Below are positions 40,255 to 49,358 of a stretch of 64,000 nucleotides of DNA, piece after piece (the first letter of the stretch is position 1; the number at the start of each line of letters is the position of its first letter). Source of the stretch: Pseudobythopirellula maris (GTDB taxonomy: Bacteria > Planctomycetota > Planctomycetia > Pirellulales > Lacipirellulaceae); contig NZ_SJPQ01000002.1 of the NCBI RefSeq assembly GCF_007859945.1, positions 536,279-600,278 of the forward strand. The letters are read 5' to 3'. The position numbers and the translations under genes were made by a program. The notes beneath the pieces are model-generated. The model was not told where the DNA came from, searched no databases, and saw only the letters and a program-made list of their open reading frames with translations.

Positions 40255-41934
40255 ATGACGCCCGACGCCACCCCTCCCGCCGCCGACGCCGCCCCCTCCG
40301 CGCCGACCACCGATCCCCAGGCCGCCCGCCGCGTCAAGCTCGAGGCCCTCACGGCCATGGGCGTCGACCCGTGGGGCCAGCGGCTCGACGACCACACGCC
40401 GATCGGCCAGGTCCGCGCCCGCATGAGCGAGTTGCGTTACCGGTTCCCCGACGGCGCCGAGGTCGAGCTGCCGGATTTTTCTAAGCAAGACGACGACTTC
40501 AACTTCCGTCAGTGGAAGGCCGACCGCAACGAGGAGCACGCCGCCAAGACGGGAGAGAAAGGCGTCCGGGGCGACGTCGCCGGGCCCGAGTTCCGCGTCG
40601 CCGGCCGCATCGTGCTGCACCGCAACAAGGGCAAGCTGCACTTCATCGACCTGCGCGACATGACCGGCGACTTGCAGCTGATGGTCGGCCAGAAGCAGGT
40701 GGGCGACTCGTGGGCCGTTGTGGAGCAGCTCGACCTGGGCGACATCATCGCTGTGGACGGCGCGCTCACCGTCACGAACACCGGCGAGCTGTCGATCGCC
40801 GCTACCAAAGTCCACTTCCTCTGCAAGAGCCTCGAGACGCCGCCCGAGAAGCACCACGGGCTCACCGACCCCGAGATGCGGCAGCGGATGCGTTACGTCG
40901 ACCTGGCGTACAACGACGGCGTCATGCCGCGGTTCCTGGATCGCACGCGCATCGTCCGCAGCGTACGCGACACGCTCGCCGAGCGCGGCTTCGTCGAGGT
41001 CGAGGGCCCCACGCTGCACAGCATCGCCGGCGGCGCCGCCGCCCGGCCGTTCAACACCCATCACAACGCATTGGACATGCCGCTGTTCATGCGGATCGCG
41101 CTGGAGCTGCACCTCAAGCGGCTCCTGGTGGGCGGCATCGAACGTGTGTACGAACTCGGCCGCGTCTACCGCAACGAGGGGATCAGCCCCAAGCACAACC
41201 CCGAGTTCACCATGCTCGAGGTCTACCAGGCTTACGGCAATTACGAGTCGATGATGGACCTGACCGAAGCGGTGATCACGGACGCCATCGCTGCTACGCA
41301 GCAGGGGTCGGGGGTCGGGGGTCAGGGGACAGGGGAGGTGAGCTACGTGTTGCCTTATGGGGAGCACACGGTTGATTTCACTCCTCCTTTTGAGCGGCGG
41401 ACTTACAACGACCTGTTCGCCGAGCACGCCGGGGTCGATCCCGACGACGAGGGCGCGGTGGCCGACCTGGCCAAGAAGATCGGCTTCGACCTGAAGGACG
41501 AGTCGGGCGCCCCGAGGCACCCGGACGTCATTAAGAACGAGGTGTTCGAGGCCAAGGTCGAAGACGCGCTCGTCGGCCCGATCTTTGTGATCGACTACCC
41601 GGCGAGCATCTGCCCGCTGACGAAGCGCAAGAAGGACAACCAGGCGATCGCCGAGCGGTTCGAGTTGTTCGTGCGCGGCATGGAGATCGCCAACGCCTAC
41701 ACCGAGCTGAACGACCCCGACCTGCAAGAAGAGCTGTTCAAGAGCCAGCTCACGGGCCTGAGCGACGAGGACTCGATGGCCAAGATGGACGACGACTTCA
41801 TCCGCGCCCTACGCCACGGCATGCCCCCCACCGGCGGCCTGGGCATCGGCATCGACCGCCTCGTGATGCTGCTAACGAACAGCCAAACGATTCGGGACGT
41901 GATTTTGTTCCCGCTCTTGCGCAATGAGAAGTGA
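40255..41934 (+). CDS. lysS: Lysine--tRNA ligase, class II
   Basis: 559 residues. An Ala/Pro-rich lead is followed by the OB-fold anticodon-binding domain (FRVAGRIVLHRNKGKLHFID LRDMTGDLQLMV). The class II core has motif 1 (GFVEVEGPTLHSIAGGAAAR PF), motif 2 (FEL-type YELGRVYRNEGISPKHNPEF) and motif 3 (GLGIGIDRLVMLL). It is complete and presumably essential. Oddity: after AVITDAIAATQ there is a G-rich insert encoding QGSGVGGQGTGEVSYVLPYG, which is not in ordinary LysRS and uses different codons. Start chosen at ATG 40255, where the Ala/Pro lead begins. Confidence 0.95.
   Translation: MTPDATPPAADAAPSAPTTDPQAARRVKLEALTAMGVDPWGQRLDDHTPIGQVRARMSELRYRFPDGAEVELPDFSKQDDDFNFRQWKADRNEEHAAKTGEKGVRGDVAGPEFRVAGRIVLHRNKGKLHFIDLRDMTGDLQLMVGQKQVGDSWAVVEQLDLGDIIAVDGALTVTNTGELSIAATKVHFLCKSLETPPEKHHGLTDPEMRQRMRYVDLAYNDGVMPRFLDRTRIVRSVRDTLAERGFVEVEGPTLHSIAGGAAARPFNTHHNALDMPLFMRIALELHLKRLLVGGIERVYELGRVYRNEGISPKHNPEFTMLEVYQAYGNYESMMDLTEAVITDAIAATQQGSGVGGQGTGEVSYVLPYGEHTVDFTPPFERRTYNDLFAEHAGVDPDDEGAVADLAKKIGFDLKDESGAPRHPDVIKNEVFEAKVEDALVGPIFVIDYPASICPLTKRKKDNQAIAERFELFVRGMEIANAYTELNDPDLQEELFKSQLTGLSDEDSMAKMDDDFIRALRHGMPPTGGLGIGIDRLVMLLTNSQTIRDVILFPLLRNEK
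41300..41345 (+). repeat. G-rich repeat inserted in frame in lysS
   Basis: Five runs of four or five G separated by two or three bases (pattern GGGGTC, GGGGGTC, GGGGGTCA, GGGGACA, GGGG). It is long enough to form a G-quadruplex on the coding strand. It encodes Gly/Gln/Ser/Val residues in a surface-loop position before the FTPPFERR strand. Confidence 0.65.
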
Positions 41935-42115
41935 GCTAGACCCTACACACTGAGATATTCGGCGTCACCCGCCGTTGAATACCGTGCCGACCTCTAACCG
42001 TGTAGCCTCGAGGGAATCCTAGGCAGCAAATGACCTGTTCCTGTGACCAGATCCAAAGTAGGGTCTGATCGCCTCTCTCCTTGCGTAAACTGCACCGTAC
42101 TACCTGTAAGTAATA

Positions 42116-43156
42116 ATGAGTACTCATTCGATTTCGAAGTTATCGCCAGCTTTGCGAGGTGTATCCGTGATGGGCGTAGCACTTGTGCTGCTTGCCTGTA
42201 GCGAAGCCGTTTCGTCTTCGTTGGAAATCCAATGGGTTGCAATTGGTAACCCGGGAAATGCGCCTGACCCAGAAACAGAGCGCGGCTCCGTTGGCTACAC
42301 CTACGAAATAAGTGCGACGGAAATCACCAATGCGCAATTCGTAGAGTACCTTAACGAAACCGACCCACTAGCAAATAACCACGCTAACAGATTTGTTCGT
42401 ACGTATCCACGGTCTTTGCCCGGCATTACATTTTCACCAAGAATATTGCCAGGCGTTGAATACGTTCCTCAAAACAGCCCTGGCTCCAAATACACCATTA
42501 AACAAGGCCAGGAAAACCACCCCGCAACCGTGATATGGAGTGCCGCAGCTAGGTACGCAAATTGGCTGCACAATGGTAAGGGCAGTGGCGACACAGAAGA
42601 CGGAGCATACTCGCTGGCGGGAGGGGGAGGTTACTTGGATTTCTATGTAGGTGTTGAAAGAAATCCGGGCTCACGAGTCGCCATCCCAACAATGGACGAA
42701 TGGTACAAGGCGGCTTTTCACGATGCTGGGGCAGGCACGAGTGGGCTATATTTTGAATACCCCACATCAAGTAATTCTGCCCCGTCGGCAGCTTCCCCCT
42801 TTATTGACCCGTCAGGCAGCAATTATCAAGGTGTTGTTGGTGGTTTCACCGACGTCGGAGCATACTACCTAGCGTCAAGCCCTTATGGCACATATGACCA
42901 GGCGGGGAATGCCTTTGAATGGCTCGAAACCTATTGGGGTTACAATGCCAATGCTGGCCTTCGCGCTTCGGTCGGCGGCAATCTTTAATTCGACGCCGGT
43001 CTTATAAACTCCAGAGGTGTAGCCAGTACTGGTATTGATATCATTGACCACATTGGATTTCGGTTGGTTCGGATTGTTCCCGAGCCAAACCTAGGATGCG
43101 TCTTTGTGTTTTCTTTGCTGGGGTTGAGTTGCCTAAAACGGCACCGATGCAGCTAG
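42116..43156 (+). pseudogene. FGE-sulfatase-like PEP-CTERM protein interrupted by TAA
   Basis: The first 290 codons encode an exported protein (a signal ending near VLLACSEAVSSS) of the formylglycine-generating-enzyme/SUMF1-like fold: YEISATEITNAQFVEYLN, HPATVIWSAAARYANWLHNG, VAIPTMDEWYKAAFHD, YGTYDQAGNAFEWLETYWGY. The stop TAA at 42986-42988 falls exactly where the family has its RGGSW-like strand. The same frame then stays open for 55 codons: FDAGLINSRGVASTGIDIID, HIGFRLVRI, and a PEP-CTERM tail VPEPNLGCVFVFSLLGLSCL KRHR. One substitution would restore the full protein of about 346 residues. GC is clearly lower than in the neighbouring genes, suggesting transfer. As it stands the C-terminal strands and anchor are lost. 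Confidence 0.8.
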
Positions 43157-43235
43157 TTCACCCCTTCGCCACTTTGCGCAGGGCTCGAGGTAGGGCACCG
43201 GCTCGCTGCCCAAGGGGTTGAACACCGTGCCGCCG

Positions 43236-43346
43236 ACCTGTGATCAGAACCGTATCCGCGTGAGTTGTTTGTAGGCTATGAGCCCGCAGGCGATTTGTAC
43301 CTGGGCTTCGTAGTTGGTGGCGTTGCGATCTCTGCGGACGCCGACG
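43236..43346 (-). pseudogene. Possible transposase C-terminal remnant
   Basis: On the minus strand a frame ending at 43244 reads AAVGVRRDRNATNYEAQVQI then ACGLIAYKQLTRIRF, which resembles the end of IS5-type transposases. No start, catalytic residues or terminal repeats are present. It sits just downstream of the low-GC interrupted gene, in keeping with a transferred patch. Weak evidence. Confidence 0.3.
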
Positions 43347-43410
43347 GCGGCCGGTGGCACTGCGAAAGTGGGCGCCGCCAGCCGCAACGAGAAGTGAGCT
43401 AGCCCGTTTC

Positions 43411-43944
43411 ATGCTTCATCGCCTGATACGAACTCTGTTCCCGTTCCTTTTGCGGCCCCGCATTACGGGCGAGCTGCCGTCGGTCGCCTTGCTGAAGAAG
43501 TACCCGAATTGGGAGAACGCCCTCGACGAAGAGGGCCTCGAGGGGCAAGACGAGAGCACGTTGCGACCGCACCCGATCCAGGATTCGATACCCGACGATT
43601 TTCTCTTCACCGCAGGGGAGGTCCACGCGCCTTCGGGAGAGACGTTCAATGCCCTCATCGAGATCGATTACGGCGCCGTCAACTGTGTCACCGTTTACTC
43701 AGGCTCGAGCCCAAGTGCTTGCTGGAGTTTTTACCAGTCAGTACGGCTGGACGGGTGGGCGACCGATTGTCTGGCTTCCTTCCGGAACAGCTCGGAGGAT
43801 CGCACACCCGCCCCGATCGAGGACCCGACCGTGTTCCCTCTCGTGCTCGAGACCCGACTCCCATTCGGTCGAACCGGCGAGAAGATTGTTGTCCGAGTCG
43901 ATTCGGTCGCCCGCCTGCCCGATCCGCTGCCGCGAAAGAGGTAG
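43411..43944 (+). CDS. Hypothetical protein
   Basis: 177 residues from the ATG of MLHRLIRTLFPFLLRPRITG; the frame is open further upstream but this start fits the composition. The N-terminus is basic and hydrophobic, followed by VALLKKYPNWENALDEEGLE and a C-terminal half rich in beta-strand patterns (FNALIEIDYGAVNCVTVYSG, LVLETRLPFGRTGEKIVVRV). I do not recognise a family. The acidic globular body is reminiscent of immunity-type proteins but there is no adjacent toxin. It lies between the transposase remnant and an array of GC hairpins. Confidence 0.6.
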   Translation: MLHRLIRTLFPFLLRPRITGELPSVALLKKYPNWENALDEEGLEGQDESTLRPHPIQDSIPDDFLFTAGEVHAPSGETFNALIEIDYGAVNCVTVYSGSSPSACWSFYQSVRLDGWATDCLASFRNSSEDRTPAPIEDPTVFPLVLETRLPFGRTGEKIVVRVDSVARLPDPLPRKR

Positions 43945-44393
43945 GCCGGATCAAGCGGCGGAGCGGGATTGCCACACCGCTCGGATCAACCGCCGCGCCG
44001 CCGCAAAACCGCCTAAACGAATCCGACGCCCAGCCCCGGAGGGGCGACAGCGCGCCCCGGAGCAACGCCGCTGTCGCCCCTCCGGGGCTTGGGGCATGCG
44101 CGCCATTTTTTGCCCCAGGGGCTCTCGCCCCTGGCTATGCGCTGCCGCCCCTCCGGGGCTAGCGGTTTGGGCGCCTGCTCTTGGCGCCTTGGCGGCTTTG
44201 CGTGAGTCCGTTCGTGACGCTCAGTGCTAGCAGCCCTCCGATCCGCCTATGGTGGATGGGTCGCCGGCTATTCTTCCACTTCCTCGCTTGCGACCTCGTC
44301 TGGTCGCGACGCGTTGATCTCGGCTATCCTACACGGCCCCGTGCTCGCGCCTCGTGCTAGCACTTCTGACAAGCCACATCGACAAGGACGGCG
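43945..44393. repeat. Intergenic region with GC hairpins and a solo GxxExxY-type repeat
   Basis: A perfect 20-nt inverted repeat, AGCCCCGGAGGGGCGACAGC at 44032-44051 with its partner at 44070-44089, is followed by a hairpin at about 44112-44135 (GCCCCAGGGGC) and a partial third copy at 44143-44160. At 44180-44206 is CTTGGCGCCTTGGCGGCTTT with GCGTGAG, close to the repeat flanking the GxxExxY gene at 4835. No gene is supported in these 449 nt. Confidence 0.65.
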
Positions 44394-45899
44394 ATGTACA
44401 AGCTGCTGCTCTGCCTGCGCTACCTGCGCACGCGCTGGATCGCGCTCGCCTCGATCGTGAGCGTCACGCTCGGCGTGGCGACGATGATCGTCGTGAACTC
44501 GGTCATGGCCGGGTTCACGCACGAGATGCAGGACCGCATCCACGGCATTCTCAGCGACCTGGTGTTCGAGGCCCGCTCGCTCGACGGCGTGCCCGACGCC
44601 CCGGCGCACATGGCCAAGATCCGCGCGGCGGCCGGCGACATGATCGAGGGGATGAGCCCCACGGCCCACGTGCCGGCGATGCTCGGCTTCACGGTCGGCG
44701 GCCAGCGCGTCACCAAGCAGGTGAACGTGATCGGCGTCGACCCGACAACCTACTCGACGGTGAGCGACTTCGGCCGTTACTTGCAGCACCCCGAGAATCG
44801 GACGTCGCTCGACTTCGAGCTCAAAGAATCGGGCTACGACACGCACGACCACCAGGCCGACGACCCGCTGGCCACGCCCGAGCGCGAGCAGATGGGCTTC
44901 GCCGGCTGGGAGTACCGCCGCCGAAAGGCGTACTGGACCAAGAAAGAGGCCGAGCTCGCCACCGAGGCGGGGCCGGCGGTGAACGACCCGTTCGCCGCCA
45001 ACGGCCAGGCCGAAGAGGGCGCCACGTTCGACCCCGCCAAGCAGCAGCACCCCGGCGTGGTGCTCGGCATCGCGATCGGCAGCTACCGCGACCACGCGGG
45101 CGCCGACCGGTTTCTGGTCGTGCCGGGCGACGACATCGAGATCACCTACCCGTCGGCCGGCGTCCCGCCCAAGCCGCTCTCGGCCCACTTCACGGTGGTC
45201 GATTACTACGAGAGCAAGATGAACGAGTACGACGGCACCTTCGTGTTCGTGCCGATCGAAACGATGCAGCAGCTGCGCGGCATGATCGACCCGTCGACCG
45301 GCGTGGCCAACTTCAACTCGATCCAGATCCGCTGCAAGGAGGGCGTCGACCCGGCGGTGGTGCGCGACACGATCGCCGCGGCGTTCGACCCGCAGCGCTA
45401 CGTGGTGAGCACCTGGCGCGACAAGCAGGGGGCGCTGCTGGCCGCCGTGCAGATGGAGACCGCCGTATTGAACGTGCTGCTGTTCATGATCATCGCCGTG
45501 GCCGGCTTCGGCATTCTGGCGACCTTCTACATGATCGTCGTGGAGAAGACCCGCGACATCGGCGTGATGAAGAGCCTGGGCGCCAGCAGCCTCGGCGTGA
45601 TGGGCATCTTCGTCGGCTACGGCTTGGCGCTCGGCGTCGTGGGCGCCGGGGCGGGCATGCTCGGCGGGCTGGTGTTTGTCGACCACATTAACGAGATCGC
45701 CGACGTGCTGGGACGCATCACCGGCCAGCCGGTGTTCGACCCCTCGGTCTATTACTTCCAGAAGATCCCGACGATCGTCGACCCCTTCACCGTGGCCTGG
45801 GTGGTCGGCGGCGCGATGGCGATCGCCGTGCTGGCGAGCGTCGCCCCGGCGTTCCGGGCCGCGATGCTGCGGCCGGTGGAGGCGCTGCGATGGGAATGA
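44394..45899 (+). CDS. LolC/LolE-type ABC transporter permease
   Basis: 501 residues; AAGGACGGCG precedes the ATG. One N-terminal helix (WIALASIVSVTLGVATMIVV), a large extracytoplasmic domain of about 330 residues, and three C-terminal helices (LLFMIIAVAGFGILATFYMI, VGYGLALGVVGAGAGMLGGL, VAWVVGGAMAIAVLASVAPA) give the FtsX/MacB-type plan. EKTRDIGVMKSLGASSLGVM is the coupling region that contacts the ATPase. The ATPase gene starts 70 nt downstream, so the pair forms a lipoprotein-release or similar extrusion machine. The extracytoplasmic domain is larger than in E. coli LolC. Confidence 0.88.
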   Translation: MYKLLLCLRYLRTRWIALASIVSVTLGVATMIVVNSVMAGFTHEMQDRIHGILSDLVFEARSLDGVPDAPAHMAKIRAAAGDMIEGMSPTAHVPAMLGFTVGGQRVTKQVNVIGVDPTTYSTVSDFGRYLQHPENRTSLDFELKESGYDTHDHQADDPLATPEREQMGFAGWEYRRRKAYWTKKEAELATEAGPAVNDPFAANGQAEEGATFDPAKQQHPGVVLGIAIGSYRDHAGADRFLVVPGDDIEITYPSAGVPPKPLSAHFTVVDYYESKMNEYDGTFVFVPIETMQQLRGMIDPSTGVANFNSIQIRCKEGVDPAVVRDTIAAAFDPQRYVVSTWRDKQGALLAAVQMETAVLNVLLFMIIAVAGFGILATFYMIVVEKTRDIGVMKSLGASSLGVMGIFVGYGLALGVVGAGAGMLGGLVFVDHINEIADVLGRITGQPVFDPSVYYFQKIPTIVDPFTVAWVVGGAMAIAVLASVAPAFRAAMLRPVEALRWE

Positions 45900-45969
45900 G
45901 TCGAATGCGCCTTTATAGGGCTACTCCGCTGGAATGCGGAACGCGGAACACTTGTGAGGAGGCCGACCG

Positions 45970-46812
45970 TTGAGCAACGACACAACCACATTGGCGGAAC
46001 TGATGCATCGGTCAGAGAATCGGCCCGCGCCAGCGGCGTCCGCCTTCCGCAATACGGCCGCCGGCTGCCCCGTGCTGCTCGAATCGCGCAACCTCTTTAA
46101 GACCTACCGCAAGGGCGCGCTCGGCGTGCCGGTGCTCAAGGGGGTCGATCTTGAGGTGCGCGCGGGCGAGCTGCTGGCGATCGTTGGGCAGAGCGGCTCG
46201 GGCAAGAGCACGCTGCTCCATTGCCTCGCCACGCTCGACGAGCCGGACGACGGCGAGGTGTGGTTCGACGGCATGCGGGTCGACAACCTGCCGCGCCGCG
46301 GACGCGACCGGCTGAAGAACCGCTACTTCGGCATGATCTTCCAGGCGTACCACCTGCTGCCCGAGCTCACGGCGCTGGAAAACGTGTTGGCGCCGGCGAT
46401 GATCCGCCACGGCGTGTTTTCCTATCTCGCGCAAAAACGCCAGCTCAAGGCACGGGCGACTGAGCTGCTGGAGACCGTCGGCCTTGGCCACCGGCTGAGG
46501 CACAAGCCGCGTGAGATGTCGGGCGGCGAGATGCAGCGGACCGCCATCGCTCGCGCGCTGATGAACGAGCCGCGGATCTTGCTGGCCGACGAGCCGACGG
46601 GCAATCTCGACCAGGCGACCGGCGAGGGGGTGCTCGAACTGCTGCACGGGCTCAACGGGTCCGCATCAGGAGCGAACCAGGCCGAGCGGCTGACGGTCGT
46701 TCTCGTGACGCACGACCGCTCGGTCGCCGCCCAGGCTGACCGGGTGGTGACGCTCGTCGAGGGGCGTGTCGACAATGCGGGAGCCCGGCAGCGAGCCGAG
46801 CCGGCCGCGTAA
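45970..46812 (+). CDS. LolD-type ABC transporter ATP-binding protein
   Basis: 280 residues from a TTG preceded by GTGAGGAGG. After about 35 variable residues come SRNLFKTYRKGALGVPVLKG, Walker A GQSGSGKST, the Q-loop FGMIFQAYHLLPELTALENV, signature MSGGEMQRTAIARAL, Walker B ILLADEPTGNLD and the switch His in VTHDRS. The sequence between Walker A and the Q-loop (LATLDEPDDGEVWFDG) is typical of LolD/MacB ATPases. It pairs with the permease upstream; a role in moving lipoproteins out of the inner membrane is inferred. The small C-terminal tail is arginine-rich. Confidence 0.92.
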   Translation: MSNDTTTLAELMHRSENRPAPAASAFRNTAAGCPVLLESRNLFKTYRKGALGVPVLKGVDLEVRAGELLAIVGQSGSGKSTLLHCLATLDEPDDGEVWFDGMRVDNLPRRGRDRLKNRYFGMIFQAYHLLPELTALENVLAPAMIRHGVFSYLAQKRQLKARATELLETVGLGHRLRHKPREMSGGEMQRTAIARALMNEPRILLADEPTGNLDQATGEGVLELLHGLNGSASGANQAERLTVVLVTHDRSVAAQADRVVTLVEGRVDNAGARQRAEPAA

Positions 46813-46934
46813 AGCCGGCCGGAAGCCGGCTCGCCTTCCACGGCTAGGGCCATCCTTGCGCACATTGGACGCCATCGGTTAAACTTGGTGTCCCTTTCCG
46901 CCCCCTCTGAAACTCCACCCCCGCCCCCTCCGCT

Positions 46935-47789
46935 ATGTCCCGAGTCGTTTGGATCAACGGCAAGCTCGTCCCTGCGGCCGAGGCCACGGTCAGCGTGTTC
47001 GACCACGGCCTGCTTTACGGCGACGGCGTGTTCGAGGGGCTGCGCATCTACGGCGGCAAGGTGTTCCGGCTGGAGGAGCACCTCAAGCGGCTCTACGAAT
47101 CGGCCAAGGCGATCTGGCTCGAGATCCCCATCGCCGTGGACGCGCTCGCGGCGGCGACCAACGAGACCGTGGCGGCCAACAAGCTGGTGGACGGCTACAT
47201 CCGTCTGATCGTCACGCGCGGCGCCGGCACGCTGGGACTCGACCCCCGGAATTGCGATCCGCGGGTGATCATCATCGCCGACACGATCCGCCTCTACCCG
47301 GCCGAGTACTACGAGAACGGCCTGGAGATCATCACGTCGAGCGTCATCCGCAACCACCCGGCGGCGCTGAGCCCGCGCGTTAAATCGCTCAACTACCTGA
47401 ACAACATCTTGGCGAAGATCGAGGGCATCCAGGCGGGCTGCATCGAGGCGCTGATGCTCAACCACAAGGGCGAAGTGGCCGAGTGCACCGGCGACAACCT
47501 CTTCCTGGTGAAAGACGGCGCGCTGCACACGCCTCCCTTGGACGCCGGCATCTTGGCCGGGGTTACGCGTGACACCGTCATCGAGCTCGCCGCCGAGGCG
47601 GGCCTCGTTTGCCACGAGCGTCCGCTCACCAAGCACGACGTGTACGTCGCCGACGAGTGCTTCCTCACCGGCAGCGCGGCGGAGGTGATCCCCGTGGTGC
47701 GGGTCGACAGCCGCACGATCGGCGACGGCAAGCCGGGCCCCGTCACCCGCGACCTGAAAGAGCTCTACGCAAAGCTGACGTACGCCTGA
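46935..47789 (+). CDS. ilvE: Branched-chain amino acid aminotransferase
   Basis: PLP enzyme for the last step of valine, leucine and isoleucine synthesis. 284 residues: MSRVVWINGKLVPAAEATVS VFDHGLLYGDGVFEGLRIYG, then GYIRLIVTRGAGTLG, the PLP-lysine in RVKSLNYLNNILAK, and VAECTGDNLFLVKDGALHTP. The phosphate-binding GVTRDTVIELA and the C-terminal ECFLTGSAAEVIPV are canonical. All residues expected for fold-type IV branched-chain aminotransferases are in place. No Shine-Dalgarno is clear. No other ilv or leu gene is adjacent. Confidence 0.94.
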   Translation: MSRVVWINGKLVPAAEATVSVFDHGLLYGDGVFEGLRIYGGKVFRLEEHLKRLYESAKAIWLEIPIAVDALAAATNETVAANKLVDGYIRLIVTRGAGTLGLDPRNCDPRVIIIADTIRLYPAEYYENGLEIITSSVIRNHPAALSPRVKSLNYLNNILAKIEGIQAGCIEALMLNHKGEVAECTGDNLFLVKDGALHTPPLDAGILAGVTRDTVIELAAEAGLVCHERPLTKHDVYVADECFLTGSAAEVIPVVRVDSRTIGDGKPGPVTRDLKELYAKLTYA

Positions 47790-47878
47790 GTCTTCCCGTC
47801 CCTTGGGCGGGTGGGGTTGGCGAGCAGACGCCCGGAGCGCCCGGTTTTCAACTCGGCCGCCGCCTCGCAAATAGGGCC

Positions 47879-48658
47879 CTACTTCCGCGCCGCCGTTTGG
47901 ATGCCGTCGCGGAACTCGGCGTTCGACACCTCGCGGTACTCGGCCAAGTGGTCACGCGCCAGGTCGATCCGCTGCTTGTCCTTCTTCGACAAGATCCAGG
48001 TCACGCGGTGCTTGGACTTCAGAGCCGGCTCTTCGGCGTCGCCGTCGGTCAGCTCGATCTCGACCGGCACCACCGAGCGGCGGGTGATCGCCTCGTTCAC
48101 CTTGAGCCGCGGCCCCGGCGGCACGCCCGCCTCGAGCATCGTGTGCAGTTGCGCGTAGGCGTCGAGGAATCCGCGCAGCTCGGCCATCGCCGCGCTGTCG
48201 GCCACGGGCATCGTCACAAGTCGGTAGCTGAGCACATCGCTCGTCAGACGCAGCTCGCCGGTGGCGGCGTCGAACTCCTCCTTGAAGACCGGGTCGCCCG
48301 CGAACCGCAGGAACGGGTCTTTCTGCAACGCGGCCCAGCGGCGGAGCTTGATCATCAGGGCGGCGACCTGATCGGCGCCGATCTCGGTGCGGACCTCGCG
48401 GTTCTCGTCGAGCAACAAGAAACGCCCCGGCTTGTCGCCGCTGCTCGGGCGGAAGATGGTCACTCGCCCCACACTGTCGCGGAAGTCGTACGCCACGCCG
48501 TCGTGGAACAGCGTGATCGACTCGCTCGTGGGCTCCTCCTCGTCGAGGGCGTGAACGGTCGTCTCGATGCGGAACTCGGCGGCGGTCGCGGCCGAGGCGA
48601 CAAAACTCAGCGCGCAAGGCGCGAGTGCAACGGTGAGGGCGAGTAGCAGGTGGCGCAT
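47879..48658 (-). CDS. Exported protein of unknown function
   Basis: 259 residues from MRHLLLALTVALAPCALSFV, with a signal peptide ending near TAAE. The mature protein starts FRIETTVHALDEEEPTSESI and contains GRFLLLDENREVRTEIGADQ VAALMIKLR, FRFAGDPVFKEEFDAATGEL-like text and a C-terminal KHRVTWILSKKDKQRIDLAR. There are no catalytic motifs or repeats that I recognise. It is conserved-looking, with normal codon use for the region, and is probably periplasmic. Convergent with ilvE. Confidence 0.75.
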   Translation of the reverse strand: MRHLLLALTVALAPCALSFVASAATAAEFRIETTVHALDEEEPTSESITLFHDGVAYDFRDSVGRVTIFRPSSGDKPGRFLLLDENREVRTEIGADQVAALMIKLRRWAALQKDPFLRFAGDPVFKEEFDAATGELRLTSDVLSYRLVTMPVADSAAMAELRGFLDAYAQLHTMLEAGVPPGPRLKVNEAITRRSVVPVEIELTDGDAEEPALKSKHRVTWILSKKDKQRIDLARDHLAEYREVSNAEFRDGIQTAARK

Positions 48659-48764
48659 GGCTTGGGTCTCCGACCGGTGGCTAGCTGTAGCGGTGGTGCA
48701 GGACCGCCAAGCTAACACATCGCGATCGGGGGCCTAAGAGCAAGTGCGCAGGAGCGTCGGTCGC

Positions 48765-49358
48765 TCAGCCGAAGTAGTCAGGCTCGTTGCCAGCAATCCA
48801 TTTGATGTTGCAGCCGAGGCTGGGGGTTTGGTCCTCGCTGGGGAGCTCCTCAGCTAGCACCGCGTCGCAGGCGGCCCGCAGATCGGCGCCGGTCGGCGCG
48901 TTGCCGCTGTCCGGGCGGGTGCTGTCGAACTGCCCGCGGTAGGCCAGCTCGAGCTCGCCCGTTTCGCCGCTTCGCGAGTAGAGAAAGAAGTCGGGTGTGC
49001 AGGCGGCGCGGTAAGCCTTGGCCACTTCCTGCGTGGCGTCGTACAGGTACGGGAAAACGTACCCGCGTTTGTCGGCCTCCTCCTTCATGAGCTCCGGCGA
49101 GTCGGCCGGGTAGTTCTCCACGTCGTTCGAACTGATCCCCACAATCCGCAGGCCGCGCTGCTCGTACTCGCGGGCAAAATCGGCGAGCGCATCGGCCAGG
49201 TGCAACACAAACGGGCAATGGTTGCACATGAACATCACGAGCAGCGCCGGGGCGTCGTCGAAGTCGGTGAGCGACACGGTCTTGCCGTCGACATTCGGGA
49301 GCGAGAAATCGGGGGCCGCCGAGCCGAGCGGCGTCATTGTGCTGGGAGTGCGAACCAT
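48765..49358 (-). CDS. Thioredoxin-fold protein, AhpC/TSA-redoxin type
   Basis: 197 residues from MVRTPSTMTPLGSAAPDFSL; longer frames from 49508 add an unlikely lead, and the Met seven residues on is an alternative. The fold is shown by PNVDGKTVSLTDFDDAPALL VMFMCNHCPFVLHLADALAD. The active site is Cys-Asn-His-Cys, as in the planctomycete and cyanobacterial thioredoxin-family group with MFxCNHCPxV. The later strand is RAACTPDFFLYSRSG, with the cis-Pro preceded by Thr. There is no signal peptide, so it is probably cytoplasmic and reducing. Divergent from trxA, which starts 285 nt away. Confidence 0.85.
   Translation of the reverse strand: MVRTPSTMTPLGSAAPDFSLPNVDGKTVSLTDFDDAPALLVMFMCNHCPFVLHLADALADFAREYEQRGLRIVGISSNDVENYPADSPELMKEEADKRGYVFPYLYDATQEVAKAYRAACTPDFFLYSRSGETGELELAYRGQFDSTRPDSGNAPTGADLRAACDAVLAEELPSEDQTPSLGCNIKWIAGNEPDYFG

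Noticed and set aside
44032-44163. CRISPR-like array
   Set aside because: The repeats are hairpins of unequal length with no regular spacers, and no cas gene is in the window.
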